DNA from: CAYNNP01 sp964398215
Lineage (GTDB): Bacteria; Planctomycetota; Planctomycetia; Pirellulales; Pirellulaceae
DNA: 8,281 nucleotides
Assembly (NCBI GenBank): GCA_964398215.1
Contig: CAYNNP010000271.1
Coordinates: 1 to 8,281 of the forward strand
Direction of reading: 5' to 3'
The position numbers were made by a program, and so were the translations under genes. The notes beneath the pieces were generated by a model. That model ran no database searches. It was not told the DNA's origin and worked only from the letters and a program-made list of their open reading frames with translations. Below, piece after piece: positions 1 to 6,642 of the stretch. Every line of letters starts with the position of its first letter. Position 1 is the stretch's first letter.

Positions 1-48
1 GGCTCGTCTTTGGGTTCTTCCTTAGGCTCGTCTTTAGGTTCTTCCTTA
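1..48 (-). repeat. 24-bp tandem repeat encoding KEEPKDEP
   Basis: Bases 1-24 and 25-48 are the same 24-bp unit with one mismatch (position 12, g, against position 36, a). On the minus strand it encodes the octapeptide KEEPKDEP. A related but shorter stretch (KEEAKEEP) precedes it in the protein, and the array probably continues past the left edge. The in-frame 24-bp period points to slippage-driven growth of a low-complexity charged tail. Confidence 0.8.
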
Positions 49-1742
49 GCCTCTTCCTTCTTCATATCCTCTTTGGATTTTGCTTCGGCAGCCTCAGCAG
101 CCTTGGCTTCTTCCTCTTTGCGTTTTTCTTCGGCTTCCAGTTCTTGCTTTCGCCGAGCCAAACGGCTTTTTTGTTGTTCGCGTGCGATCTCGTACTGCGA
201 CAGGTCGATTTGGCCGTCGTATCCAATCATTTCGGCAAACGTCTTGAGTGGAAAGTCGTCTGGGATCTCTTCCGAATCTCGCAATTTCATGTAAGCCCGA
301 ACCGATTCGAACAAGTCTTCTGCGGTATCGTCCAGAGTCAGAACTGGGTAGTCATCAAAGATCTTTGCCCATTCCTCAAACGCCTCGTCGTACAGCTTTA
401 GAGCCTTCTCCAATTCTGCCTTCGATGCAGCTTCTTCGGCGTCGAAAACCAATTTACGAGCATCGATCGTACGCTTCTCGGCTTCAGCAATCGCCAGGGT
501 GCGCCAGTACTCGAAATTGATTTGAGTTCGATATCCAGATGTCTTCTTGATTCGTTCAGTCAGGTCTGAGATCTGAGTCAGCAAGTTTTTCGCTCGCAAT
601 CGAGATCCCTTGTCGGCTGCTTTTGCGATACTGGGGAATTTTGGTACCAGCAGCGCATCGAGGCTGGCGATCGCTTTCTTACCAGCTTCGGTACGTTCTT
701 CTTCGGGACGGTTGTATGAGTCCTTTAGATCTGGAGGCAGCGAGTCTATCAAGTTCCGTTTTTCGATTTCGTACGCTTCGCCGGTGACTTCGATAAACTG
801 CTCGCGCAATTCATCACGTTTGGCGATCAGTTCGTCCAAAGATCCAAGTTTAATCGTGAATGGCGATGTGGTTGGGATATTGCGTTTGCCGAAACCTTCC
901 CAGTCCTTCAGGGCATCTTCCCAGGCCGCTTGCGCTCGGAAATCCAGAATGCCTTCCTCTTCGATTGACTCTGCGTGTTTGATTCGCCACTTGGGGCCGG
1001 TTTCAAAGAAGTTCAGTGGCGTTTGCCGACGAATTTTTGTTGCACCATCGTCAACAAGGCCATATCCATAGTTCAACCACAGCCGTCCAACCAGCCAGTT
1101 GTCAGGTTTCTGTTCTGGTCCACGGGCATCGGGCGAATAAACAGCAAGCCCTTGATCGTCCAGTGACTTGTGAAGTACTTCGTCTTCGCTGAACAGTCGG
1201 CGAAACTGACGCTTTTCATCCGACATGCCCAGTTTCTGTCCATAGAACCAACCGGTGTACCAAATAAGCCGAGGTGCTTTTTGATTTTGCCGGACGCCAC
1301 GAGTCAAATACTCGGTGCCTTCGCGTACCATTTCATAACGTTGCCGATAATCATCGAACTCGATCGAAACGTTGTACGCAAGGTTATGAGCTTGGTGCTC
1401 CCATACTTTGTCATAGTGTGGTTGCAGCAAAGCGATTTGGTTCAACGATGCTTTCAGCCGATCCCACTCATGTTGGATTCGATAATCGTCGGCCTTGTTC
1501 CAAAGCAGCGTTGCCGCGACACCGCGCAGTCCTAGCGAAGCGAGTTTCATCGTTTCACTGGCGGGACTGATTTCACCCAAGTCCGCTTCAGCGATATTGT
1601 AGGTGTTGCGCATCTCAGTCAGACGGCCACCAGCATCTCCTGAACCACTGGTTGGCTGGCCCAACAAATACAGTGGCACCAAAGTAGCGACCAAGATGAC
1701 CAAATAGATGAGCTTACGCCCAAAAGCAGATGTACGATTCAT
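1..1742 (-). CDS. Membrane-anchored helical protein of unknown function, third gene of ABC exporter operon (3' end missing)
   Basis: The minus frame is open from an ATG at 1742 to the left edge, giving 580 codons with no stop. Residues 1-10 are short and basic (MNRTSAFGRK). Residues 11-28 are a hydrophobic segment with no obvious lipobox, so this is an uncleaved anchor or signal peptide and the rest probably lies outside the cytoplasm. Residues about 65-190 are rich in Trp, Tyr and Leu in regularly spaced helices (GLRGVAATLLW, LLQPHYDKVWEHQAHNLAYN, WYTGWFYGQKLG) and recall TPR-like helical repeats, although I could not assign a family. From about residue 520 the sequence is very rich in Lys, Glu and Ala, then enters a KEEPKDEP repeat, probably disordered or coiled. 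The ATG overlaps the permease stop as ATGA, with only a weak GCGAG upstream, so translation is probably coupled. Planctomycete homologues may carry an uninformative label. By context it is an accessory subunit of the exporter; that role is inference. Confidence 0.85.
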   Translation of the reverse strand, partial: MNRTSAFGRKLIYLVILVATLVPLYLLGQPTSGSGDAGGRLTEMRNTYNIAEADLGEISPASETMKLASLGLRGVAATLLWNKADDYRIQHEWDRLKASLNQIALLQPHYDKVWEHQAHNLAYNVSIEFDDYRQRYEMVREGTEYLTRGVRQNQKAPRLIWYTGWFYGQKLGMSDEKRQFRRLFSEDEVLHKSLDDQGLAVYSPDARGPEQKPDNWLVGRLWLNYGYGLVDDGATKIRRQTPLNFFETGPKWRIKHAESIEEEGILDFRAQAAWEDALKDWEGFGKRNIPTTSPFTIKLGSLDELIAKRDELREQFIEVTGEAYEIEKRNLIDSLPPDLKDSYNRPEEERTEAGKKAIASLDALLVPKFPSIAKAADKGSRLRAKNLLTQISDLTERIKKTSGYRTQINFEYWRTLAIAEAEKRTIDARKLVFDAEEAASKAELEKALKLYDEAFEEWAKIFDDYPVLTLDDTAEDLFESVRAYMKLRDSEEIPDDFPLKTFAEMIGYDGQIDLSQYEIAREQQKSRLARRKQELEAEEKRKEEEAKAAEAAEAKSKEDMKKEEAKEEPKDEPKEEPKDE

Positions 1743-3634
1743 GCTGCAATCTCGCGCGATTTCAGGAAGAAGTAGCTGATAAAGAACGCAAGCACGCAGT
1801 AGCCGAATGTGGCAACTGCGTGACGAGCTAACAAGGCATTGAAAACATCAAATCCACTTGCGACATACTCGGCCGTTTCCACCATTTTTGGTAGGTTTGG
1901 CAGAGCCGATGCGATCGCCTCGAGGCAATAAACGATCGCTGCATCCGCTTTCTTGATCACGAGCGCCGTTGTTGGTTCGACATCCAAAGTGGTTGTCATT
2001 GCGTCCTGACGGAGCAGGCGAACGAGCGACTCGATTGGACCACCGCCCATGTCGGTATTGGTCGAAATATTTTCACGGGTGTAATAAATCTGTTCGGCCG
2101 CAAACCCCAGCAACACGCAAACAGACGACGCTATCATCGCGACCGGTCCGCTGAGGAACGTACTGAACATGATTCCAAACGCCATGACCATCGTCATCTG
2201 TAGCCAGATCGAACAATAGGCTTTGAAGAAACTGAATGCGAATGTGCTGTCATCGGGCCGCAGATAGATACCACTCTTGGTCATCCCAAGATACTGTTGG
2301 TCGTCCTGGCAACGAACGATCAGCTGGACTTCTCCGTTCTCGTTCACCAAGTCCTTGAACAGATCGAGTTCAGCACCCTCGGTTCCTTCACCAGTATCCA
2401 ACGTTCCTTCGATCTTGAAAGGAATCGTTTTCTCAACCACTTGATACTCTTCGACCGTGAATTTGATCGGGTTTGATTCGGTTTTGTTGTCCGGATTCTT
2501 TAGCGTGTAAGTTCCTTCGATGCCTCGTTCGATGTTACCTTTCCAAGATCGGTAGGCACGAATCGCCATATCCAAACGGACTTCATCCTGATAGCGTTCG
2601 GGAGTGACACCGCTAAACGTATAAATCGCTGCACCCAGCGTCCCGCCTTCGATGTAGCCGTGTTCGATACTGCGTTTTTCGCGAACCCCGAATATCCCAC
2701 TGATACCCGAAGTACCACGTCCTTTTCGCAGGATTCGGCGGCGTCCAATATCAACACCTTCTTCTTGGCGATCGCCATGGCGATCCAAGAATAGGATTGA
2801 ACCGTACGACGGGATACGTGCTCGCAGCGCACCAGCCGGTTTGCCAATCGTGAACTCGTTGTCTGCGGACCGTGTCACCACATGCTGGTGCCCACGGACC
2901 ATATTCGTCAGGCCGTCCGACTCGCCCTCAGCAATCTCGAAAGTATGCCGGTGGTTTTGCACGAAATCTGTTTCGCCAATACCAGTTTCTTCATCAAAAT
3001 CGGCGACTTCATAGTGCGTATGATTGATGCTTCGAGTGACAAAAAAGTAACTTAACACACCCATTGGGACCAGGATTGCAGTTCCAACGGCGACAAAACC
3101 CAGCAAGCGTCCGAGCACGATCTCGCTAGGCCGCACAGGTTTCGTCACGATGGTATAGATCGTTCGATTCTTGACGTCTTCGGGAATTGAAAATGCACTG
3201 ATGAACAGCGCGAGCGCAAGAATCAAATAGTTGGTCGCTGTTAAAGCAAAGCTGATATACAGCCGAGCCGGATTGTCACTATTGTCGTTCAAGAACCAAC
3301 CGGCGAACATGATGATCACCGCAAACAACCCGACCACAAATAGAATCCGGCGGCGAATCGCTTCCTTGAAAGCCAGTCGAGCCAGCGCGATCACGCGGCG
3401 CGGCGAGGTTCCAGGCAAATCGGTGGTCAACAATTCCTTGATGACCCGAGCCATGGAATAAAAGCCTTCGCCCGGTCCGTACCGAACTGCGGCAATCAAA
3501 TAGCCGATCATCAATCCCAGCACGACGGCCAGGACAATCAACACGATTCCTTGCAGCAATGCGCTTTCAAGAAATTCGTTGGGCCGAACAAACCATTCGT
3601 AAAACGACCAAAAGTCATCCGGTTCTAAGGTCAT
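1739..3634 (-). CDS. ABC-2 type transporter permease with large extracytoplasmic insertion
   Basis: This 631-residue polytopic protein is the likely membrane partner of the ATPase just upstream. Hydrophobic segments lie at about 25-50, 98-115, 125-149, 176-199, 473-493, 495-516 and 604-624. The stretch at 150-180 (PEDVKNRTIYTIVTKPVRP, then LGRLLG) is the conserved cytoplasmic loop typical of ABC-2 / NosY-like permeases (COG1277 type). Between the fourth and fifth segments lies a hydrophilic domain of about 270 residues (200-470), much longer than in ordinary ABC-2 permeases. It opens with three HxH motifs (H205/H207, H228/H230, H249/H251). The start is ATG at 3634, preceded by a good GAGGAG eight bases upstream and overlapping the ATPase stop by one base (TGATG). 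The stop overlaps the next start as ATGA. The family is well supported. The substrate is unknown, and a NosY-like name should not be read as copper-enzyme maturation. Confidence 0.9.
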   Translation of the reverse strand: MTLEPDDFWSFYEWFVRPNEFLESALLQGIVLIVLAVVLGLMIGYLIAAVRYGPGEGFYSMARVIKELLTTDLPGTSPRRVIALARLAFKEAIRRRILFVVGLFAVIIMFAGWFLNDNSDNPARLYISFALTATNYLILALALFISAFSIPEDVKNRTIYTIVTKPVRPSEIVLGRLLGFVAVGTAILVPMGVLSYFFVTRSINHTHYEVADFDEETGIGETDFVQNHRHTFEIAEGESDGLTNMVRGHQHVVTRSADNEFTIGKPAGALRARIPSYGSILFLDRHGDRQEEGVDIGRRRILRKGRGTSGISGIFGVREKRSIEHGYIEGGTLGAAIYTFSGVTPERYQDEVRLDMAIRAYRSWKGNIERGIEGTYTLKNPDNKTESNPIKFTVEEYQVVEKTIPFKIEGTLDTGEGTEGAELDLFKDLVNENGEVQLIVRCQDDQQYLGMTKSGIYLRPDDSTFAFSFFKAYCSIWLQMTMVMAFGIMFSTFLSGPVAMIASSVCVLLGFAAEQIYYTRENISTNTDMGGGPIESLVRLLRQDAMTTTLDVEPTTALVIKKADAAIVYCLEAIASALPNLPKMVETAEYVASGFDVFNALLARHAVATFGYCVLAFFISYFFLKSREIAA

Positions 3635-4653
3635 CAGTTCGGCTCCTCAGAATCAGATGAGTCCGTTTCTGTTTCTGCTTCTGCTTCTTTCGTCGTTGGA
3701 GCCGACACCCGGCGAGCACCCGGTCGTGCTTCACTTTCACGAACAATGTTCAAGAACAGGTCTTCCATTGTCGCGGTTGGGTTGTCGATCGATTTCAAAT
3801 CGCCGCCGTGACGTTTGATAACGTCCGCGATTTCTTTTTTCGCATCTTCGCTCAAGCCGGTTGCGTGAACCTCGGTCACATCTTGCACTTTTAGCAGATC
3901 AGTGACGCGGCCAAGCTCTTTCAATTCTCCTTGGTGCAAAATCGCAACCCGATCACAAACGTCTTGAACGTCCGCCAATTGGTGACTGCACAGCAGGATT
4001 GTTTTTCCTTTGTCGCGAAGTGCTAGGATCAAATCCTTCATTTCGCGGATACCGATTGGGTCCAAACCTGTTGTGGGTTCGTCCAACACGATCAGGTCGG
4101 GGTCGTTGATCAGGGCCTGAGCCAGACCGACACGACGCGTCATACCTTTACTGTATTCGCGAAGCTGACGATGCTTGGCACCCTGCAGTCCCACCAGTTT
4201 GATCAGCTCGTTGACTCGTTCCTTGCGTTCGGCGCCCGATAAATCGAACAGCCGACCGTAAAAATCAAGCGTCTCTTCGGCCGTCAGAAACTTGTACAAG
4301 TACGATTCCTCGGGCAAATACCCGACTCGCTCGTTCTTCTTGGTTTCGCTGGCGTCTTTGTCAAACACCAAAGCACGACCACTGGTTGGAAACAACAGTC
4401 CCAGGACAAGTTTGATCGTCGTCGACTTGCCGCTACCGTTAGGTCCCAGCAAACCGAAGATCTCGCCCTTGCGGACTTCGATATCCAGCGATTTCAACGC
4501 GTGGACTTTCTTGCGGCCCCAGAAATCGCGATAGATTTTACTGAGATTGCGTGTTTCGATAACCACCCCCGACTCGGCGTCTTGGGGATCTTGGTCTTTC
4601 GAGAATGAATCCGCTACTGCGGTAGAATCAGTTTCCACAACCGAACTTTTCAA
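3634..4653 (-). CDS. ABC transporter ATP-binding protein (ABC-2 exporter, CcmA/NosF-like)
   Basis: This 339-residue cytoplasmic ATPase should power the permease encoded next. Visible motifs are Walker A GPNGSGKST (70-78), a GYLPEE segment at 111-116 where the Q-loop lies, a signature YSKGM (167-171) in place of LSGGQ, Walker B LIVLDEPTTGLDP (187-199) and the H-loop His224 (LLCSH). YSKGM and GYLPEE are common variants in ABC-2 exporters, so the enzyme is probably active. A C-terminal extension (about 255-305) is followed by an acidic Glu/Asp/Ser/Thr-rich tail (320-339), probably disordered. The start is uncertain. TTG at 4653 is the first canonical start after an in-frame stop, but the only nearby GGGAGG lies 17 bases upstream. 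GTG codons at residues 6 and 30 are alternatives, and the core domain begins only at about residue 31. First gene of the three-gene operon. Confidence 0.93.
   Translation of the reverse strand: MKSSVVETDSTAVADSFSKDQDPQDAESGVVIETRNLSKIYRDFWGRKKVHALKSLDIEVRKGEIFGLLGPNGSGKSTTIKLVLGLLFPTSGRALVFDKDASETKKNERVGYLPEESYLYKFLTAEETLDFYGRLFDLSGAERKERVNELIKLVGLQGAKHRQLREYSKGMTRRVGLAQALINDPDLIVLDEPTTGLDPIGIREMKDLILALRDKGKTILLCSHQLADVQDVCDRVAILHQGELKELGRVTDLLKVQDVTEVHATGLSEDAKKEIADVIKRHGGDLKSIDNPTATMEDLFLNIVRESEARPGARRVSAPTTKEAEAETETDSSDSEEPN
3643..3648 (-). promoter_or_regulatory. Shine-Dalgarno of the permease gene, inside the ATPase 3' end
   Basis: On the minus strand this reads GAGGAG, eight bases before the ATG at 3634. 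It is the clearest ribosome binding site in the window. It lies in the last codons of the ATPase gene and supports both the ATG start and translational coupling across the one-base overlap. Confidence 0.75.
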
Positions 4654-4855
4654 ATAGAAGGAAGGTAAAGCCTCCCAAGAATCTAGGGGATCGCGGGATT
4701 TCGGTGAATGAGAGCGATGAGCTTTGTGTCCAATTTCAACCGCAAGATTCTTGGATTGCTTCGTTTACGGCAAGCAAACCATAAGTGTTCGCATTTTTAT
4801 CCATTCAACAACGGGTTGGAGCCTAATTTTGTTAATTCTCGCCAATGAAAGGCTC

Positions 4856-4889
4856 GACAAGCCCAAATAATTGGCTTTTGGGGCTTGTC
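4856..4889. repeat. 9-bp perfect inverted repeat (hairpin or operator)
   Basis: GACAAGCCC at 4856-4864 is perfectly complementary to GGGCTTGTC at 4881-4889, with a 16-base loop. The stem can extend by three A-T pairs (AAA at 4865-4867 with TTT at 4877-4879) if the G at 4880 bulges. It lies about 70 bases before folC and about 200 bases before the ATPase gene. It could be an operator, or an RNA hairpin in the leader of the leftward operon. No gene converges on it, so a terminator role is unlikely. Confidence 0.6.
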
Positions 4890-4891
4890 AG

Positions 4892-4914
4892 AATTGGCTC
4901 GGAAAGGCCCAATT
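4892..4914. repeat. Second small inverted repeat, related to the first
   Basis: AATTGG at 4892-4897 pairs with CCAATT at 4909-4914. An alternative pairing, AATTGGC with GCC plus AATT and one bulge, is also possible. The left arm AATTGGCT (4892-4899) repeats the loop of the first inverted repeat (4869-4876). GGCTCGGAAAGGCCCAA (4896-4912) resembles GGCTCGACAAGCCCAA (4851-4866), so the two elements may come from one duplicated unit. Confidence 0.4.
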
Positions 4915-4942
4915 TGACACTCTTTATCTTCTCCTTCGAAAT
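4914..4942 (+). promoter_or_regulatory. Possible folC promoter (TTGACA -35, weak -10)
   Basis: TTGACA at 4914-4919 matches the sigma70 -35 consensus exactly. Seventeen bases downstream lies CGAAAT (4937-4942), a poor -10. If used, transcription would start near 4949, leaving a leader of only about 11 bases before the GTG at 4960. The weak -10 keeps this tentative. Confidence 0.25.
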
Positions 4943-4959
4943 TTCGTGCCGAGTACAGC

Positions 4960-6351
4960 GTGACTGATCCCGTCGTCGACCCTGCTTACTGTTCTGCCAT
5001 GGATTTCTTGTATGGCCGGCTGAACTACGAACGGCTGTCCAGCGTCACCGCAAAATATCCCTTCCGCCTAAAACGTACCGACCAACTTTTGTCCGCAATT
5101 GGGCTGGACAAATACCGTTTCAGCCAAAACGCTCGACCGGCCGTACCCATCGTCCACGTCGCGGGCACAAAAGGAAAAGGATCGACATGCCGGATGGTCG
5201 CAGCCGCTCTGACCGCGTCGGGCTTGCGCACCGGGACGTATACTTCGCCGCATATTCACCAACTGGAAGAAAGGTTTGTCGTTGATGGCGAAATGTGCCC
5301 CCCCGATCGGTTCGTGCAGCTTGTCAATCAACTGCAGCCGATCGTCCAGCGCGTGACTGATGAGTCGGGTGTTCCGCCATCGTTCTTTGAATTGACGACT
5401 TGCCTGGCACTGATGCATTTCGAGCGCAGTGAATGTGATGTCGTTGTTTTGGAAGTTGGATTGGGCGGACGTTTGGACAGCACCAATGTATGCGCTGCGA
5501 CCGTCGCTGCGATCACGTCGATTGGACTGGATCACCAACATGTCTTGGGCGATACGCTGGCGGAGATCGCTGCAGAAAAGGCCGGCATCATCAAATCAAG
5601 TGCTCCTGTGGTTTGCGGTGTAACGGACGAACAGCCGTTGAAGGTTATCCAGGACGTTGCCCTGCAAAACAGTGCAAGCCTGTTTGCGATGGGCGACCAG
5701 TTTTCTTTTCGCTACCAGCCTGCCGACGACTGGGGCGGCCGGATGATCTGGCAGGGGCAGAACCAACCGCTCCGCGAGCACCGTGAATTGAACCTAGCAC
5801 TTGAGGGGGAACATCAGGCTCACAACGCCGCGATTGCTTTTTCAATTCTTGATCTGCTGAAATCAAATGGCGTTGCTGTGGACGAGGATAACGCGATTGC
5901 TGCGATCAGCGAACTGACGTTTCCCGCGCGAATCGAACGATTTGATTTGCCACACGGCGACCGCGTTATCGTGGACGCGGCTCACAATGGTGACTCGGTC
6001 GATGCGCTTTGTGATTGCGTTGGCCAGCGAAGTTCAGGTCGCAATGTCAAATTTGTTTTTGGCACTAGTCGAGACAAGGACGCGATCGAGATGTTGGAGC
6101 AAATCAGCAAAACCACAGATGCGATCATTCTGACGCGCTATCACCTTAACCCACGTTTTCGTTGCCCTCAGGAATTGCTTGGACAATTGCCACCGCGAAT
6201 CGCAAGCAAGTGCGTTGTGGAAGAAAACCCAATCGCGGCTTGCCAGCGAGCACTAGAGCGTGATGATGAAGCAAGCAATTTGGTTGTTGTATGTGGCTCG
6301 TTCTTTCTAGCCGCAGAAACCCGTCAATGGGTTTCCGAGCAGTGCTCGTGA
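4960..6351 (+). CDS. folC: Dihydrofolate synthase / folylpolyglutamate synthase
   Basis: FolC joins glutamate to dihydropteroate and/or adds further glutamates to folates, using ATP, in the cytoplasm. The 463-residue protein has the family motifs in order: an N-terminal YGRLNYER (18-25), P-loop GTKGKGS (69-75), TSPH (95-98), FFELTT (142-147), EVGLGGRLDSTN (165-176), ITSIGLDH (185-192), AEIAAEKAGI (201-210) with the lysine that is usually carbamylated in Mur ligase relatives, GEHQAHNA (283-290), PARIE (322-326) and the C-terminal-domain VDAAHN (338-343), where many FolC have DGAHNP. Length and completeness are normal. I kept GTG at 4960, but it has no good ribosome binding site. ATG at 4999 (residue 14) would still keep every domain and is a real alternative. 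Whether it is bifunctional cannot be told from sequence alone. It is transcribed away from the ABC operon, with no partner folate gene in the window. Confidence 0.96.
   Translation: MTDPVVDPAYCSAMDFLYGRLNYERLSSVTAKYPFRLKRTDQLLSAIGLDKYRFSQNARPAVPIVHVAGTKGKGSTCRMVAAALTASGLRTGTYTSPHIHQLEERFVVDGEMCPPDRFVQLVNQLQPIVQRVTDESGVPPSFFELTTCLALMHFERSECDVVVLEVGLGGRLDSTNVCAATVAAITSIGLDHQHVLGDTLAEIAAEKAGIIKSSAPVVCGVTDEQPLKVIQDVALQNSASLFAMGDQFSFRYQPADDWGGRMIWQGQNQPLREHRELNLALEGEHQAHNAAIAFSILDLLKSNGVAVDEDNAIAAISELTFPARIERFDLPHGDRVIVDAAHNGDSVDALCDCVGQRSSGRNVKFVFGTSRDKDAIEMLEQISKTTDAIILTRYHLNPRFRCPQELLGQLPPRIASKCVVEENPIAACQRALERDDEASNLVVVCGSFFLAAETRQWVSEQCS
6316..6348 (+). other. Two adjacent hairpins in the last codons of folC
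   Basis: GAAACCC (6316-6322) pairs perfectly with GGGTTTC (6329-6335) across a 6-base loop. CGAGC (6336-6340) then pairs with GCTCG (6344-6348) across a 3-base loop, and the TGA stop follows at once. No T-run follows, so this is not a classical intrinsic terminator. It could slow 3' exonucleases or help termination. Confidence 0.45.
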
Positions 6352-6642
6352 TGCCAAGCCTATGCCGAACGGTTATGCGGTCTGTGAGTTTAACCCGATA
6401 GACCTGGCAAACTTTGAGGGCTTTGAAAGCCAATTTGTTCACCGGTTTCAATGAACAAGTCGATGACTGGAATGTCGCGGAAGATTGACACATCCTCAAT
6501 CGCCTGTGGCAGAACGACCAACAACGACATTCAGCTTGCGACTCTCCCTCCCACGCAGGAAATCGGCTGAATTGATTTGATCGATGAAAGTCGCTGTTGG
6601 TCGTTTTTCTAACTCTCGTTACGGGAAGCGCACCGGCGCGTT
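6352..6642. other. Spacer between folC and the GAF/SpoIIE-like gene
   Basis: These 291 bases have no strong gene on the plus strand; short plus-strand frames are broken by stops. A possible 46-codon minus-strand ORF lies at 6390-6530. A GC-rich GCGC-ACCG-GCGC mini-palindrome (6628-6639) sits just before the downstream gene. I saw no convincing sigma70 promoter, so the downstream gene may be read through from folC or use an unrecognised promoter. Confidence 0.6.
6390..6530 (-). CDS. Possible small protein, 46 residues, unrecognised
   Basis: The minus strand has an ATG at 6530 and a TAA at 6390-6392, encoding a 46-residue product that starts MSLLVVLPQAIEDVSIF and ends QSLPGLSG. Composition is ordinary for a soluble protein (Ile, Val, Asp, Glu, Leu; no Cys or Trp). 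A purine-rich GGGAGGGAGAG lies about 11 bases upstream of the ATG and could act as a Shine-Dalgarno. An in-frame TGA directly precedes the ATG, so no longer form exists. No family is recognised. It could equally be a chance frame or the relic of a longer gene. It fills most of the spacer and lies on the strand opposite to both neighbours. Confidence 0.3.
   Translation of the reverse strand: MSLLVVLPQAIEDVSIFRDIPVIDLFIETGEQIGFQSPQSLPGLSG

Larger units (their letters stand above)
4654..4959. other. Divergent spacer between the ABC operon and folC
   Basis: These 306 bases hold no convincing gene. They must carry the promoters of both the leftward ABC operon and rightward folC. AT content is locally higher (around 4790-4840 and 4920-4945). 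The right half contains the inverted and direct repeats and the TTGACA hexamer listed separately. For the leftward operon I found only poor sigma70-like matches (TTGAAT near 4801-4806), so I do not call that promoter. Confidence 0.7.

Noticed and set aside
610..1071. A 153-residue plus-strand ORF, with others at 1170-1535 and 1274-1570
   Set aside because: They lie opposite the continuous minus-strand frame of the anchored protein, are Ser/Arg-rich and resemble no family.
1739..4653. Naming the ABC pair nosF/nosY or gldA/gldF
   Set aside because: The similarity is at superfamily level only; no nos or gld partner gene is present and the permease has a different architecture.
4856..4889. Intrinsic terminator reading of the 9-bp inverted repeat
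   Set aside because: Both flanking genes point away from it and no T-run follows the stem on either strand.
5068..5541. A 157-residue minus-strand ORF inside folC
   Set aside because: It is antisense to the conserved P-loop and EVGLGGR region of FolC and has shadow-like composition.
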